The notes: generated by a model from the sequence alone, not told the origin. 64,000 nt of DNA from Biformimicrobium ophioploci (GCF_030270605.1 NZ_BSYJ01000004.1:310001-374000); one strand, 5' to 3'; positions 8,663 through 17,947 are shown, numbered from the stretch's first letter. Numbers and translations: made by a program.

Positions 8663-9673
8663 ATGCAGGATTTTCAACAGGAAAAGGCGCTGGTGCGGCA
8701 GTACCTCGCCGATATGGAGAGCGCTTCCGCCGACGCGGTCGAGTCGGTGATGGCCGGCTATGCGGCCGATGACTACCGCTTTTACGGCGTGCACCCGTTC
8801 AATGAGCTCAGCGGTGTGGCCGAGGTGGCCGCAAAGGTCTGGCGCCCGCTGAAGCAGGCGCTGACCCGTATGCAGCGTCGCCAGGATGTATTTATGGCGG
8901 GCGAGAGTGAGATCGATGGCGATCGCTGGGTCACCAGCATGGGCCACTTTATGGGCCTCCTGGACGGCGACTGGCTCGGCATCCCGGCGAGCCGCAAGCT
9001 GGTGATGTTGCGCTACGCCGAGTTCAACTGCGTCAAGGACGGCAAGATCAGCCGTACCGGTTTTTTTGTGGACATCATTGGCCTGATGCACCAGCTCGGC
9101 ATCAATCCGCTACCGGTGCAGACCGGGGCCTCGTTCGTCTACCCGGGTCCGCGCGATCACGATGGCTTGCTGTTCGATGCGCACCCGCCGGAAGAGGCGG
9201 CCCGTACGCTCGAGGTCCTGAACCTGATGATCGACGACCTGAGCGAACTGAACCGCACTGCCAATGACCGCTGCCCGCCGGAGTTACTGGCGCGTCGCTG
9301 GAGCGAGGATATGGTCTGGTACGGCCCGGCCGGAATCGGTGCCACCTACACCATCGAGCGTTATCAGCAGCAGCACCAGTATCCGTTCCGGGAAGGCCTC
9401 AAGGACAAGGTGTTCAACGGCCATGTGTGCCGTTTTGCCGAGGGCAACTTTGCCTGTTTCTTTGGCTGGCCCAACCTGTCCAATACGCCGACGGGCGGTT
9501 TTCTGGGGCTGCCGGGAGGGGAGATCCGCGCGGACATGCGGGTGGTGGATGTCTACCGCCGCGAGGGCGGCAAGCTGGTGGAAAACTGGGTGCTGATCGA
9601 TATTCCCTACTGGCTCAAGCAGCAGGGATTAGACATCCTCGAGCGCACAAGCTCTATCGTAAATCCGGCCTGA
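8663..9673 (+). CDS. Tandem SnoaL/NTF2-like protein 1
   Basis: A 336-residue soluble protein made of two SnoaL-like (NTF2-fold) halves. The second half carries WYGPAGIGATYTIERYQQQHQ and ends in the strand LVENWVLIDIPYWL. No signal peptide is visible. The ATG at 8663 is chosen because GGAG lies 8 nt upstream; the upstream extension to 8576 is unlikely coding and contains the operator. Family members catalyse cyclisation, isomerisation, dehydration or epoxide hydrolysis in a small hydrophobic pocket, but the reaction here is unknown. It is monocistronic, with a palindromic operator at its promoter. Close paralogues lie at 9691 and 19071, and a more distant one at 21691. Confidence 0.85.
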   Translation: MQDFQQEKALVRQYLADMESASADAVESVMAGYAADDYRFYGVHPFNELSGVAEVAAKVWRPLKQALTRMQRRQDVFMAGESEIDGDRWVTSMGHFMGLLDGDWLGIPASRKLVMLRYAEFNCVKDGKISRTGFFVDIIGLMHQLGINPLPVQTGASFVYPGPRDHDGLLFDAHPPEEAARTLEVLNLMIDDLSELNRTANDRCPPELLARRWSEDMVWYGPAGIGATYTIERYQQQHQYPFREGLKDKVFNGHVCRFAEGNFACFFGWPNLSNTPTGGFLGLPGGEIRADMRVVDVYRREGGKLVENWVLIDIPYWLKQQGLDILERTSSIVNPA

Positions 9674-9681
9674 CCATTACA

Positions 9682-9703
9682 GGCCCGGCGCTAGCGCCGG
9701 GCC
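9682..9703. terminator. Shared hairpin between convergent SnoaL genes
   Basis: GGCCCGGCGCT/AGCGCCGGGCC is a perfect palindrome in the 17-nt gap between two convergent genes, and it includes the stop codon of the minus-strand gene (CTA at 9691). There is only a short T run on the plus side (CCTTGTTG). Confidence 0.65.
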
Positions 9704-10704
9704 TTGTTGAATTCGCGCATGCGCGCAAACACATCCACGCCCAGCTGCGCGTAAACGTGCAGCAGGTCCACCAGTACCCAGTTCTCACGGATCATGCCGT
9801 TCTCGCAGCGCCAGAAGTCCAGGCTGCGCATGGTGATCTTCTGTCCGGCCGGGGCAATCCCGAGCCAGCCATCGCCACTCACGCTCATGTACATGCCCGG
9901 CCACGCGGTAAAGCCCACGTAGTCGCCATCGGCAAAGATATGCCCGGCGCCGGCATCGCCTACGCGATCCGGCAGGCCATTCAGGAACGGAATCTGGTGC
10001 CAGTTACGAAAGCCCTGGATGCCGCGCCCGGTGCCAATACCCGAGGGCCCGTACCAGCTGCAGCGCGGGTGCCAGTACTTGTCGAGCTGCATGCCTTCCA
10101 CGCCGCCAGTGGCATAGTTGCCCAGCGCATCGCACATATCGTGCACCAGTTTCTGGCTGCGCGCCGCGCGCGCACGGTCGCCGGAGTCAATACTGAGTCC
10201 GTCCTGGGTGGCCGGACCCGGTACATGCCATTCGCGCCCGAGGCTTGGCACCATCGGCCAGGCACCGGCCTGCATCATGACTTCCGGGATATCCCACAGC
10301 GCCTGCATCTCCACCACGCGGCCCTGCTCGATCCGATAGAACTCGTGGAAGCGCATGGAGACCTGGTGTCCGGTCGCCGGTATATCCAGCCAGGATTTTT
10401 CGAATGAGCCGGTGTAATAACCGCAGCAGCCCACCCAGTTGTGTCCTTCGGGCGTCCCGCCAGCCATGACGATGGTGTCGCGCCGTTCCAGGTCCGGAAT
10501 GGCGCTGGCCAGTGGCTTAAGCACGCTTTCGAAAAGCGCATCGGGGCCGCTCAGCGTTTCAAAGGGGTGGCAGAGCTGCACCAGCGCGTCCGGTGCGAAG
10601 GTTTCCGCGATCGCACTGCGCACCGCGCCCTCGTCGAAGTCGTAAAGTGCCGCACGCAACGGTTGCAGCAGCTGCTTGTTCAGTTCGTGAATGTTCTCGG
10701 TCAT
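9691..10704 (-). CDS. Tandem SnoaL/NTF2-like protein 2
   Basis: A 337-residue protein with two SnoaL-like halves and no signal peptide. The second half has WYGPSGIGTGRGIQGFRNWHQ and the C-terminal strand MIRENWVLVDLLHVYAQLGVD, closely matching proteins 1 and 3 of this island. It is the last gene of a minus-strand operon, hydrolase (11472) - SDR (10720) - SnoaL, with a 15-nt gap to the SDR. It is therefore probably controlled by the operator at 12989. The reaction is unknown. SnoaL-type polyketide cyclases and limonene-epoxide hydrolases show the range of chemistry of the fold, and no catalytic residues can be assigned by eye. Confidence 0.85.
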   Translation of the reverse strand: MTENIHELNKQLLQPLRAALYDFDEGAVRSAIAETFAPDALVQLCHPFETLSGPDALFESVLKPLASAIPDLERRDTIVMAGGTPEGHNWVGCCGYYTGSFEKSWLDIPATGHQVSMRFHEFYRIEQGRVVEMQALWDIPEVMMQAGAWPMVPSLGREWHVPGPATQDGLSIDSGDRARAARSQKLVHDMCDALGNYATGGVEGMQLDKYWHPRCSWYGPSGIGTGRGIQGFRNWHQIPFLNGLPDRVGDAGAGHIFADGDYVGFTAWPGMYMSVSGDGWLGIAPAGQKITMRSLDFWRCENGMIRENWVLVDLLHVYAQLGVDVFARMREFNKARR

Positions 10705-10719
10705 GGTTTGAGGCCCGTC

Positions 10720-11469
10720 TTATTGTGCGGTCCAGCCGCCGTCCACCTTGAGGCTGTCGCCGGTGGTCAGGCTGGACAGGTCGCTGGCGAGGTAGAGCAC
10801 TGCGTTGGCGACTTCCTGGGTGTGGCCAATACGGCCCATCGGGATTTTGCTGATCACTTCGGAGTGGAAGGCCTTGTTCTCGAACATCGGTGCGGTCAGC
10901 GGCGTTTCGATAAAGGTCGGGGCCACGGAGTTAACGCGGATGCCCTGTGGTGCCAGCTCCACGGCCAGCGCCTTGGTAAAGCCTTCGATGGCATGTTTGG
11001 TCATGCAGTAGGCGGTGCGGTTGGCAGCGCCGATATGCCCCATCTGCGAAGTGATATTGACGATGGAGCCGCGGCCGTTGCGCTGCATCACTTCCGTCGC
11101 CGCCTGTGCGGCCAGGAATACGGAGCGCACATTCAGGTTGAGCATCAGGTCGAGGGTCTCCACCGGCAGGTCGGTGATCGGCATCGGCTTGTTAGTGCCG
11201 ACGTTGTTGACCAGGATATCCAGCCGGTCCAGTTCGCGTATTGCCGTTGGCAGCGCGTCACTGGCGGCATCCATCGCCCAGGTCGTAATGGCCCCCGGCG
11301 CCTCGGCTGCCAGGGCGTCCAGGTCCTGCTGGTTGCGCGCTACGGCGATCACGCTCGCGCCGTGCTGCGCCAGTGTGAGTGCGCAGGCGCGGCCAATGCC
11401 CTTGCTCGCCCCGGTTACCAGTGCGATCTTGCCCGTCAGGTCCAGAGAGGGTGTCTTTACTTCACTCAT
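10720..11469 (-). CDS. SDR-family NAD(P)-dependent oxidoreductase
   Basis: A 249-residue classical short-chain dehydrogenase. The cofactor glycine motif TGASKGIG is at residues 19-26, and NNVG is at 88-91. The catalytic residues are Ser141, Tyr154 and Lys158 (YCMTK). It oxidises an alcohol or reduces a ketone in the cytoplasm. It starts 2 nt past the stop of the lipoprotein hydrolase gene and is followed 15 nt later by a SnoaL-like gene, so all three are one transcript. It may act on the alcohol released by the hydrolase. The exact substrate and cofactor preference cannot be read from the sequence. Confidence 0.9.
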   Translation of the reverse strand: MSEVKTPSLDLTGKIALVTGASKGIGRACALTLAQHGASVIAVARNQQDLDALAAEAPGAITTWAMDAASDALPTAIRELDRLDILVNNVGTNKPMPITDLPVETLDLMLNLNVRSVFLAAQAATEVMQRNGRGSIVNITSQMGHIGAANRTAYCMTKHAIEGFTKALAVELAPQGIRVNSVAPTFIETPLTAPMFENKAFHSEVISKIPMGRIGHTQEVANAVLYLASDLSSLTTGDSLKVDGGWTAQ

Positions 11470-11471
11470 GC

Positions 11472-12944
11472 TTAATCCTTGTCTTGCGCTTGGGCAGTTG
11501 TATCGCAGTGAATGGTGTCCGGCTTTTCGCCCGAGAAAAATGCCAGGTCACGCGCGAGCGCGCAGGGGAAGCCTGCAACTGTGCCCTCGGGAGAGTACCA
11601 CCGGTGCTCACTGATCTTGAGGCTGTGGTTGGTACCCGGATATTCGAATGCGTAGCTGGTCACACCCTGCTGCGACAGTCGTTGCTGCAGGTCGTGATTC
11701 CACGCCGGTGGTGAATAGTAATCGCGATCGGAAAAGTGCAGGGCCAGCGGCGTGTGCAGGTGGCGGGTATCGCGATACGCGCTGATTTTTTCCAGCGCGT
11801 TTTCAACGCGAGGGTCGTTTTGTACGGTCAGGGTCCCGGATTCGCTTCGGGCAACCGCAAACGTCGGCGCGCTGATGTCCAGCGCATAGCGGTCTATAGC
11901 CCGGTACATTTCCTCGTATTTCTGCTGCAGTGCCAGCTCCACACTCTCGATCGGGAAGCTGTCCTTTTGCCAGGTCCATTCCGCCGGGTGTGGTGTTGCG
12001 ATCCAGTCCTGCGGATAGCCAAATACAAAATCCGGGTTGGTTGCACCGCTGGTACTGGTGGCAGTGCCGGTCCAGCTGCCGTCACCGGACAGGAAAGCCT
12101 GTGCGGTCTTGCCCATGGGGCCGAAGAAATTGGCCTGGGTGAATTTGTCGGCGATATTGCCGGCCCAGATGGAAGCGTGGCTGAAGCTGCGCGGCGTGTT
12201 CGGGTTGTCACCGGTGATCGCCAGCGCGGTCAGCGCCGCATCCCCGCCCTGTGAGTGTGCTACCAGGGCAATCCGGTCCGTATTGACCGAAGGCGGCTCG
12301 ATGCCGAAGGTATCCCAGTTGAGTGCCGGGAGCTTGTCCACACCCTGTAACAGGTTGACCAGGTCGATGGCGTAGAAGCTCGGCGCCAGATAGCTGCCAT
12401 TATCCCAGGCTTGCATGAATTCGATACCGTCCGCCGGTTTACCGGCAACGGTACCGTGACCGCGGTAGCCGGGGGTCAGTACCACGTAGCCACGGCTGGC
12501 GAAGTGCTGGACCAGCTCGCCATAAAAATACCCGCTCTTCAGGCCCAGGTGATAATCGGGGGCCTTGTCGATGCCCACCCAGCCATGGCCGAACACCACT
12601 ACCGGGTAGCCGCCCTCTGGGGCCTCGCCACGGGGCACATCGATCCGCGTATAGACGTTCAGCCCGTCGGAATCGTAGCCAGCCAGCAGGGTATCGAAAC
12701 TGCCGTCGCTGTCCTCGGCCTCGGCACGTTCGAGCAGTTGCATGTGTGTGCCGTATGTCCGGGCACGCAGCTGCTCGATGCTGATATCGTTGAGGCTGTC
12801 GAGGCAGGCGCCAGCTGCAGCTTCGGGGCAGTCTGCTTCCGGTGCAGGGCTGCAGGCTGTGATTGCGGCGGTACAGCTGGCAATGGCCAGTGCCAGCTTC
12901 AGCCGGCGGGCGGCCGCGCTACGGCGCATCGGTACTCGGTTCAT
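11472..12944 (-). CDS. Lipoprotein alpha/beta hydrolase
   Basis: A 490-residue hydrolase with a lipoprotein signal: a basic start MNRVPMRR, a hydrophobic helix, and lipobox ITAC with Cys31. It is expected to sit on a membrane in the periplasm or at the cell surface. The fold shows the oxyanion segment VVVFGHGW at about 116-122 and the nucleophile elbow AHSQGG with Ser231. A candidate base is His in YPGTNHSLK. The ORF is open further upstream to 13229, but that part is not protein-like and covers the promoter region. The ATG at 12944 (or 12929) starts a normal lipoprotein. It is the first gene of the operon with the SDR and SnoaL 2. Its promoter carries an operator at 12989-13002. Confidence 0.85.
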   Translation of the reverse strand: MNRVPMRRSAAARRLKLALAIASCTAAITACSPAPEADCPEAAAGACLDSLNDISIEQLRARTYGTHMQLLERAEAEDSDGSFDTLLAGYDSDGLNVYTRIDVPRGEAPEGGYPVVVFGHGWVGIDKAPDYHLGLKSGYFYGELVQHFASRGYVVLTPGYRGHGTVAGKPADGIEFMQAWDNGSYLAPSFYAIDLVNLLQGVDKLPALNWDTFGIEPPSVNTDRIALVAHSQGGDAALTALAITGDNPNTPRSFSHASIWAGNIADKFTQANFFGPMGKTAQAFLSGDGSWTGTATSTSGATNPDFVFGYPQDWIATPHPAEWTWQKDSFPIESVELALQQKYEEMYRAIDRYALDISAPTFAVARSESGTLTVQNDPRVENALEKISAYRDTRHLHTPLALHFSDRDYYSPPAWNHDLQQRLSQQGVTSYAFEYPGTNHSLKISEHRWYSPEGTVAGFPCALARDLAFFSGEKPDTIHCDTTAQAQDKD

Positions 12945-12988
12945 AGGTATCTTATTCGGGTTATTGAGAGCCGGAATGTGCCACTGGC

Positions 12989-13002
12989 TGATTTCGAAGT
13001 CA
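12989..13002. promoter_or_regulatory. Putative LacI-type operator, site 2
   Basis: TGATTTCGAAGTCA matches TGnnTTCGAAnnCA. On the minus strand it overlaps a TTGACT -35-like box (12998-13003), reading toward the hydrolase-SDR-SnoaL operon that starts at 12944. Confidence 0.72.
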
Positions 13003-13079
13003 AACCGTGACCGGGCCGGTCCCACTATGTGCTGCGGGAGTGGGCGGTTTACTGTCGCGGTGGATTTTGCATCGAGTAT

Positions 13080-13093
13080 TGCATTCGAAGTCA
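13080..13093. promoter_or_regulatory. Putative LacI-type operator, site 3
   Basis: TGCATTCGAAGTCA lies just upstream of TATACACT (13101), a good -10 for the plus strand with TTGCAT (13079-13084) as a possible -35. It is 54 nt upstream of the HisD-like gene. It shares a divergent 202-bp promoter region with site 2. Confidence 0.75.
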
Positions 13094-13146
13094 AACGGCG
13101 TATACACTCGCCCCGGGAAACAATAAAAATCCATGGGAGGCAATTC

Positions 13147-14436
13147 ATGGCGACATACATCAAGAACGGCATTGACGCCGAAACAGCGCAGACTAACGAC
13201 AAGAAAGTCCGTGAAATTGTCGAGGGCATCCTCGGCGAAATCGAAAAGCGCGGCGACGCCGCTGTTCGTGATTATTCCGGCCAGTTCGACAACTGGGTGC
13301 CGTCGAGCTTCCGCCTCTCCGAGGAGCAGATCAAGGCGTGCTATGACCGACTGGACGAGAAGACTATCGAGGACATCCGCTTCGCGCAGCAGCAAGTGCG
13401 CAACTTTGCGCAGGTGCAGCTGGACTCCATGCTGGACGTGGAAAAGGAAACCCTGCCGGGCGTATTCCTGGGGCACAAGCACATCCCGATGAACAGCGTT
13501 GGCTGTTACGTGCCGGGCGGCAAGTACCCGCTGGTGGCTTCCGCGCACATGAGTGTTGCAACGGCAAAGGTTGCCGGTGTGAAGCGCGTGATTGCCGCAG
13601 CGCCGCCATTCAATGGTGAGCCGAACCCGGCAATCGTGGTGGCCATGGATATGGCTGGCGCGGACGAAATTTACTGCTTTGGCGGTGTGCAGGCGATTGG
13701 TGCCATGGCGATCGGCACCGAGACCATTGCGCCGGTAGACATGCTGGTGGGCCCGGGTAACGCGTTTGTGGCGGAGGCCAAGCGCCAGTTGTTTGGCCGT
13801 GTGGGTATCGACCTGTTCGCCGGCCCGACCGAAACGCTGGTCATCGCCGACGACACCGTGGATGGCGAACTGTGTGCAACCGACCTGCTGGGGCAGGCTG
13901 AGCACGGCGTCAACTCGCCGGCGATCCTGCTCACCAATTCCGAGCAGCTTGCACATGACACCATGGCAGAAATCGAGAAGCAGTTGCAGACCCTGGAGAC
14001 TGCCGAGGTGGCCGGCCAGGCCTGGCGCGATTACGGCCAGGTGATCCTGTGTGATTCCTACGAGGAGATGGTGCAGGTTGCCGACGAGATCGCTTCCGAG
14101 CACGTGCAGGTGATGACCAAGGACCCGAATTACTTCCTCGAGAACATGACCAACTACGGCGCACTGTTCCTGGGCCCGGAGACCAATGTTTCCTATGGCG
14201 ATAAAGTGATCGGTACCAACCACACTTTGCCAACCAAGAAAGCGGCGCGATATACTGGCGGCCTTTGGGTCGGCAAGTTCATCAAGACTTGCACTTACCA
14301 GCGCGTGACCCCCGAAGCTTCCGCCATGGTCGGTGAATACTGTTCACGTCTGTGTGCACTGGAAGGCTTTGCCGGGCACAAGGCGCAAGCAGATATTCGC
14401 GTTCGTCGTTATGGCAAAGACAAAACAGGTCAGTAA
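13147..14436 (+). CDS. HisD-superfamily zinc- and NAD-dependent alcohol dehydrogenase, probably not histidinol-specific
   Basis: A 429-residue protein of the histidinol dehydrogenase superfamily. Zinc and catalytic positions known from HisD appear conserved: Gln250 and His253 (GQAEHG), Glu318-His319 (ASEHV), Asp352 (YGDKV) and His411 near the C-terminus. NHTLPT and the NAD-loop [12 protein letters not shown] are also present. The family includes HpsN (sulfopropanediol dehydrogenase) as well as true HisD, both oxidising a primary alcohol to an acid in two steps. A GGGAGG ribosome site precedes the ATG. No other his gene is nearby. The gene sits behind an operator and its end overlaps the LacI gene by 26 nt, so a catabolic alcohol oxidation is much more likely than histidine synthesis. 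The substrate is unknown; no sulfite-lyase gene supports the HpsN route. Confidence 0.88.
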   Translation: MATYIKNGIDAETAQTNDKKVREIVEGILGEIEKRGDAAVRDYSGQFDNWVPSSFRLSEEQIKACYDRLDEKTIEDIRFAQQQVRNFAQVQLDSMLDVEKETLPGVFLGHKHIPMNSVGCYVPGGKYPLVASAHMSVATAKVAGVKRVIAAAPPFNGEPNPAIVVAMDMAGADEIYCFGGVQAIGAMAIGTETIAPVDMLVGPGNAFVAEAKRQLFGRVGIDLFAGPTETLVIADDTVDGELCATDLLGQAEHGVNSPAILLTNSEQLAHDTMAEIEKQLQTLETAEVAGQAWRDYGQVILCDSYEEMVQVADEIASEHVQVMTKDPNYFLENMTNYGALFLGPETNVSYGDKVIGTNHTLPTKKAARYTGGLWVGKFIKTCTYQRVTPEASAMVGEYCSRLCALEGFAGHKAQADIRVRRYGKDKTGQ

Positions 14437-15466
14437 CAAAGCTGTTGAAGCAGAACAGGGAAACGATGCGCATCGTGGTCGCGTAACATCCTATGATGTA
14501 GCGGCCCACGCCGGTGTTTCCCAGTCTGCGGTCTCCCGTTGTTTCAAGCCCGGTGCCAGCGTATCCAAAAAGATGCGCGACCGGGTGATGAAAGCGGTGG
14601 AGGAGTTGGGATATCGTCCAAACGCCATTGCGCGCGGCCTGATTACGCGGCGCTCCAACATGGTTGGGGTGATCGTATCCAACCTCAATTTCTATCCTGA
14701 AGTGCTTTCCGAACTGAACAAGCGGTTTATCAGCCGTGGCGTTCATGTGCTGTTGTTTGCGCTTGACCAGGAAAGTGATGTCGGCTCGATTCTGGAGCAA
14801 CTCTGGCAGTACCCGGTTGATGGCGTGGTTGCCGCCGCGCACCTGACGCCCGAGCAGATTGCACTGTTCGATGAGCGTGGGGTGCCGCTGGTGTTTTACA
14901 ACCGCGCTTACCAGGATGTTCCGGTCAGCTCGGTTTGCTGTGACCAGTCCGAAGGCGAGCGCATGCTGGTCAGCCAGCTCGCCGGCAGCGGCAAGCACAA
15001 GGACTTCGGCATTATCGCCGGTCCGCGGGATTCCGTGGTGAGTATGCAGCGGACCGAGGGTGCGCTGGCACGGCTGAAAGAGCTCGGCTTCGATCAGGTC
15101 AATGTGGTCTCCGGTGACTACACCTATGAGTCTGGCCGCCGTGCCATCGGCAAACTGCTGGAAGCGCGCGGGGAAATGCCGGATGCCATCATCTGCGCCA
15201 ATGACATGATGGCCATGGGCTGCATGGACGAGCTGCGTTTCAAGCACGACCTTGATGTGCCGGGGGATGTTTCAGTAGTGGGTTTCGATGGCGTAAAGGC
15301 AGCAGCCTGGGCCAGTTTCAACCTCACGACAGTGACCCAGCCGGTAGAAAGCATGGCCGAGGCGGTTGTCACCATGCTGCTCGACAGGATCGATAACGAC
15401 GGCCTGCCGCCAGAGAAGCGCACCTTCTCCGGTGTGCTGCGCTCCGGCGGCTCTATCAGGCAATAA
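14411..15466 (+). CDS. LacI-family transcriptional regulator
   Basis: A 351-residue LacI-type regulator. After a polar N-terminal tail of about 25 residues comes the helix-turn-helix [19 protein letters not shown] (about 28-45), then the hinge helix RPNAIARGL (about 69-77) and a periplasmic-binding-protein-like effector domain. The start overlaps the end of the HisD-like gene by 26 nt (ATG at 14411); longer starts would intrude further into that gene. The recognition helix and Leu-containing hinge are typical of regulators that bind palindromes with a central CpG. The TGnnTTCGAAnnCA sites across the island fit this, and it is the only DNA-binding regulator in the island. It is co-transcribed with a gene it probably controls, giving autoregulation. 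Confidence 0.9.
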   Translation: MAKTKQVSNKAVEAEQGNDAHRGRVTSYDVAAHAGVSQSAVSRCFKPGASVSKKMRDRVMKAVEELGYRPNAIARGLITRRSNMVGVIVSNLNFYPEVLSELNKRFISRGVHVLLFALDQESDVGSILEQLWQYPVDGVVAAAHLTPEQIALFDERGVPLVFYNRAYQDVPVSSVCCDQSEGERMLVSQLAGSGKHKDFGIIAGPRDSVVSMQRTEGALARLKELGFDQVNVVSGDYTYESGRRAIGKLLEARGEMPDAIICANDMMAMGCMDELRFKHDLDVPGDVSVVGFDGVKAAAWASFNLTTVTQPVESMAEAVVTMLLDRIDNDGLPPEKRTFSGVLRSGGSIRQ

Positions 15467-15481
15467 TCCAAGAAAAAATTT

Positions 15482-16219
15482 ATGGCAGATTGCATTCGAA
15501 GTATGCCGGTGGTCCTGCTGCCGGGCATGCTGTGTGATGCGCGCCTCTGGCGCCATCAGGTTGCTGCACTCAGCGGCACAGCCACGGTCCAGGCAGGTAG
15601 CGTGGCCGGGGCCATTACCGTCAATGCGCTGGCACAAACCCTGCTGTCACTGTGCCCGCAGCGTTTCGCCCTCGGCGGTTTCTCCATGGGTGGGATTGTC
15701 GCGCTGGAAATGCTGCGCATTGCCCCGGAGCGAATCGCCGGACTCGCGCTGGTGGACACCAATTGCTGGGCCGATACCGCAGAGCGTGCTGCGATGCGAG
15801 AGGCGCAGGTGGAACTGGTGCGGGGTGGTGGCTTGTGTGGCCTGGTGCGCGAACAGCTGATGCCCAATTACCTGGCGGACGTGAATGCGGAGAACCCGGG
15901 CCTCCAGCAAGAGATTGAATCCATGGCAATGTCTGCCGGTGCGCTCACGTTTGTCCAGCAGGCGCTGGCGCTGGGTACCCGCGCGGACAGCCTTGAATTG
16001 CTGCAGAAATTTAAAGGCCCCTCCCTGGTGCTCTGCGGTGCGGAAGACAAGTTGTGCCCGCCTGAAGGGCACAGGGAGATGGCGGCCGCGCTTGAAGATT
16101 CGAGTTTGCATATCATCGATGGCGCGGGCCACTTTGCGCCACTGGAGCGGCCGGCAATTGTAAATAGTGCAATGCTCGACTGGGTGCGCCAGGTGCAGCA
16201 GAAAGAGAGTGAACAATGA
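15482..16219 (+). CDS. Alpha/beta hydrolase
   Basis: A small cytoplasmic alpha/beta hydrolase of 245 residues, or 238 if translation begins at the ATG at 15503. It has the first strand VVLLPGML, nucleophile elbow GGFSMGG (Ser68 from the longer start), a likely acid in CGAEDKLCP and base His in DGAGHFAP. It starts 15 nt after the LacI gene with only a weak ribosome site. The TTCGAA motif lies across its first codons (15491-15504). Its stop overlaps the start of the aldolase gene (ATGA), so the two are translationally coupled. It may hydrolyse an ester, lactone or C-C bond before the aldolase step. Confidence 0.85.
   Translation: MADCIRSMPVVLLPGMLCDARLWRHQVAALSGTATVQAGSVAGAITVNALAQTLLSLCPQRFALGGFSMGGIVALEMLRIAPERIAGLALVDTNCWADTAERAAMREAQVELVRGGGLCGLVREQLMPNYLADVNAENPGLQQEIESMAMSAGALTFVQQALALGTRADSLELLQKFKGPSLVLCGAEDKLCPPEGHREMAAALEDSSLHIIDGAGHFAPLERPAIVNSAMLDWVRQVQQKESEQ
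15491..15504. promoter_or_regulatory. Weak TTCGAA operator-like site, site 4
   Basis: TGCATTCGAAGTAT keeps the left half and the TTCGAA centre but not the right CA. It lies at the very start of the hydrolase ORF, so it could be coding coincidence or a roadblock site. If it is functional, the ATG at 15503 would be the real start. Confidence 0.4.
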
Positions 16220-16977
16220 AAAAGATTTCAGAATTGAAAAAGTCGGTGAATGCCGGCGAATTACTTGTCGGCACTTTCCAGAAAACTCCTTCCAGCATGG
16301 TGTCCGAGGTGCTCGGCAGTACCGGTCTGGACATGGTGTGCCTGGATGCAGAGCATTCGCCATTCGACCGGGCGCAGCTGGATCAGTGCATTTTTGCGTT
16401 ACGGGCGATGGATATGCCATCGCTGGTGCGCGTGCCGTCCGCTGCGCCGGAACACCTGCTCAATGCGCTGGATTGCGGTGCGACCGGGGTGGTGGTGCCG
16501 CATGTGGTCTCCGCCGAGATGGCGAAAACGGTTGCCGCGCACAGCCACTTTGGTGCTGGCGGCCGCGGCTATGCCGGCTCCACCCGCGCTGCGGCATATA
16601 CGCGTAAAGCAATGCCGGCGCATCTCGCTGATAGTGCAGCGCAGACTGTGGTGATTGCCCAGATCGAGGATGTTGAGGCGCTGGATCAGATCGATGAGAT
16701 TGCAGCCGTGGACGGCATAGACTGCCTGTTTGTGGGCCGTATTGATCTTACGGTTGCGCTGGGTGCTGCGTCGCCGAAAGATCCTGTGGTGGTCGAGGCG
16801 GTCGAGCGCATCTGCGCAGCGGGCAAGAAAGCGGGCCGCTGTGTCGGCATGTTTGTCGGTGACCTGGATGAGATCCCGCACTGGCGCGAACAGGGTGCTT
16901 CCCTGTTCCTGCTCTCGTCGGATCACACCTTTATGCAGCAGGGCGCGGCGTCCCTGGCCGCGCGTGTTGCCAAATAG
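16216..16977 (+). CDS. HpcH/HpaI-family class II aldolase
   Basis: A 253-residue aldolase of the HpcH/HpaI (KDR/HHED aldolase) family. Members cleave 2-keto-3-deoxy acids or 4-hydroxy-2-oxo acids to pyruvate and an aldehyde with a divalent metal. Visible family motifs are DAEHSPFD (catalytic His region), VRVPS (substrate Arg), QIEDVEAL (metal-binding Glu) and VGRIDLTVALG (metal-binding Asp). It is coupled to the upstream hydrolase through an ATGA overlap and ends 3 nt from the convergent amidohydrolase. In this island it is the best candidate for the final carbon-carbon cleavage step. The chain length and stereochemistry of the substrate cannot be told. Confidence 0.9.
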   Translation: MKKISELKKSVNAGELLVGTFQKTPSSMVSEVLGSTGLDMVCLDAEHSPFDRAQLDQCIFALRAMDMPSLVRVPSAAPEHLLNALDCGATGVVVPHVVSAEMAKTVAAHSHFGAGGRGYAGSTRAAAYTRKAMPAHLADSAAQTVVIAQIEDVEALDQIDEIAAVDGIDCLFVGRIDLTVALGAASPKDPVVVEAVERICAAGKKAGRCVGMFVGDLDEIPHWREQGASLFLLSSDHTFMQQGAASLAARVAK

Positions 16978-16980
16978 CGG

Positions 16981-17856
16981 TTAGCAGTCAATCCGGTAAA
17001 ACCTGGCGGCGGTGTTGTACAGCATCTGCTGCCGGGTGGCTTCCGGGTAGGTCTCTATCAGTGTGGTATAGGCCTGCCACAGTTCATCATATCCGCGGTA
17101 CAGCTTGTCCACCGGGAAGTTGGAGCCGAACATCACCCGCTCGGCGCCAAACGCCGAGATCACGCCATCCACAAGCGGGCGCAATGTGTCCGTGGTCCAC
17201 GCCGGGTTGAACATTCCGAGCCCGGAAATCTTGCAAGACACGTTGGGTAGCCGGGCCAGTTCGCGCAGGCCCTGCGCCCAGTTATTGAGCCCGGCCTCGG
17301 TCTGGTCCCAGGGGGAGCCCACGTGGCACAGGGCTACCTGCAAATTCGGGTGCTGCCGCAACGCCTCGAGCGCCTTCGGCATCTGCTCCGGTACCATCTG
17401 CAGGTCGAAGCTCATGCCCATCTCCGCCAGCACACCAAGATTGTGTATCCAGCGAGTATTCTCGAGCAGCGCACCGCTGCCGTTTGCGCTGTCCTCCGAG
17501 CTGTGTCGACCTACAATCTGGCGCACGCCCCGTACGCGGGGATGTTGTGCCTGCTGCTCCAGCATTTCTATCGCATTGTCGGCAGACAGGTCACAGTGCG
17601 CGACTATCGCGCTCGGCAGCGGTTGCTGCTGCTCGAGCCAGCGGGTCTCGGCGATATCGTCCGCAGCCCCAACCTGTACATGCACCGAGTGGCTGGGAGA
17701 AAAGCGCGCGGACTCCGCATGAAAGTCCTCGACCAGGTAGTTCTTCTGGATCGGCGTCGGATCGCCGAAAAAGCGTTTCTGGCCCTTTTCCATCAGCCAT
17801 GGATAGTGCACTGCATCCAGATCCCAGAGGTGGTGGTGTGCGTCGATAAATTTCAT
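16981..17856 (-). CDS. Amidohydrolase-2 family lactonase (fuconolactonase-like)
   Basis: A 291-residue TIM-barrel amidohydrolase. The N-terminal metal motif DAHHHLWD (residues 5-12) and the layout match the L-fuconolactonase / 2-pyrone-4,6-dicarboxylate lactonase group. The late acidic motif MFGSNFPVD is also typical. Members hydrolyse sugar or aromatic-derived lactones in the cytoplasm. The gene converges with the aldolase (3-nt gap) and diverges from the bicupin gene, with the TTCGAA site at 17934 between them, so it may share that operator. A lactonase fits a pathway in which a dehydrogenase first makes a lactone that is then opened ahead of aldol cleavage. Confidence 0.88.
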   Translation of the reverse strand: MKFIDAHHHLWDLDAVHYPWLMEKGQKRFFGDPTPIQKNYLVEDFHAESARFSPSHSVHVQVGAADDIAETRWLEQQQPLPSAIVAHCDLSADNAIEMLEQQAQHPRVRGVRQIVGRHSSEDSANGSGALLENTRWIHNLGVLAEMGMSFDLQMVPEQMPKALEALRQHPNLQVALCHVGSPWDQTEAGLNNWAQGLRELARLPNVSCKISGLGMFNPAWTTDTLRPLVDGVISAFGAERVMFGSNFPVDKLYRGYDELWQAYTTLIETYPEATRQQMLYNTAARFYRIDC

Positions 17857-17933
17857 GAGCGCCTTACTCCAGCGGTTTCCCGGTCATTTGCAGGGCGATG
17901 TTAACGAATACCGAAAAGTTGTTGAATCATTTT

Positions 17934-17947
17934 TGCATTCGAAGTAC
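17934..17947. promoter_or_regulatory. Putative LacI-type operator, site 5
   Basis: TGCATTCGAAGTAC (then A) keeps the TGCATTCGAAGT core. It lies in the 153-bp divergent region between the lactonase (-) and the bicupin operon (+). A small hairpin, GCAGC/GCTGC followed by TTTT, lies downstream at 17961-17980 in the bicupin leader. Confidence 0.62.

Noticed and set aside
13000-13229. N-terminal extension of the lipoprotein hydrolase ORF
   Set aside because: The extra residues do not resemble a protein, contain the divergent promoters and operators, and would hide a proper lipoprotein signal.
13147-14436. Histidine biosynthesis hisD
   Set aside because: Only gene of its kind here; context is a LacI-controlled catabolic island with an operator at the promoter.
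10720-17856. Complete L-fucose or L-rhamnose oxidative pathway
   Set aside because: SDR, fuconolactonase-like and HpaI genes fit, but there is no enolase-superfamily dehydratase, mutarotase or matching transporter, and the SnoaL, HisD-like and bicupin genes are unexplained.
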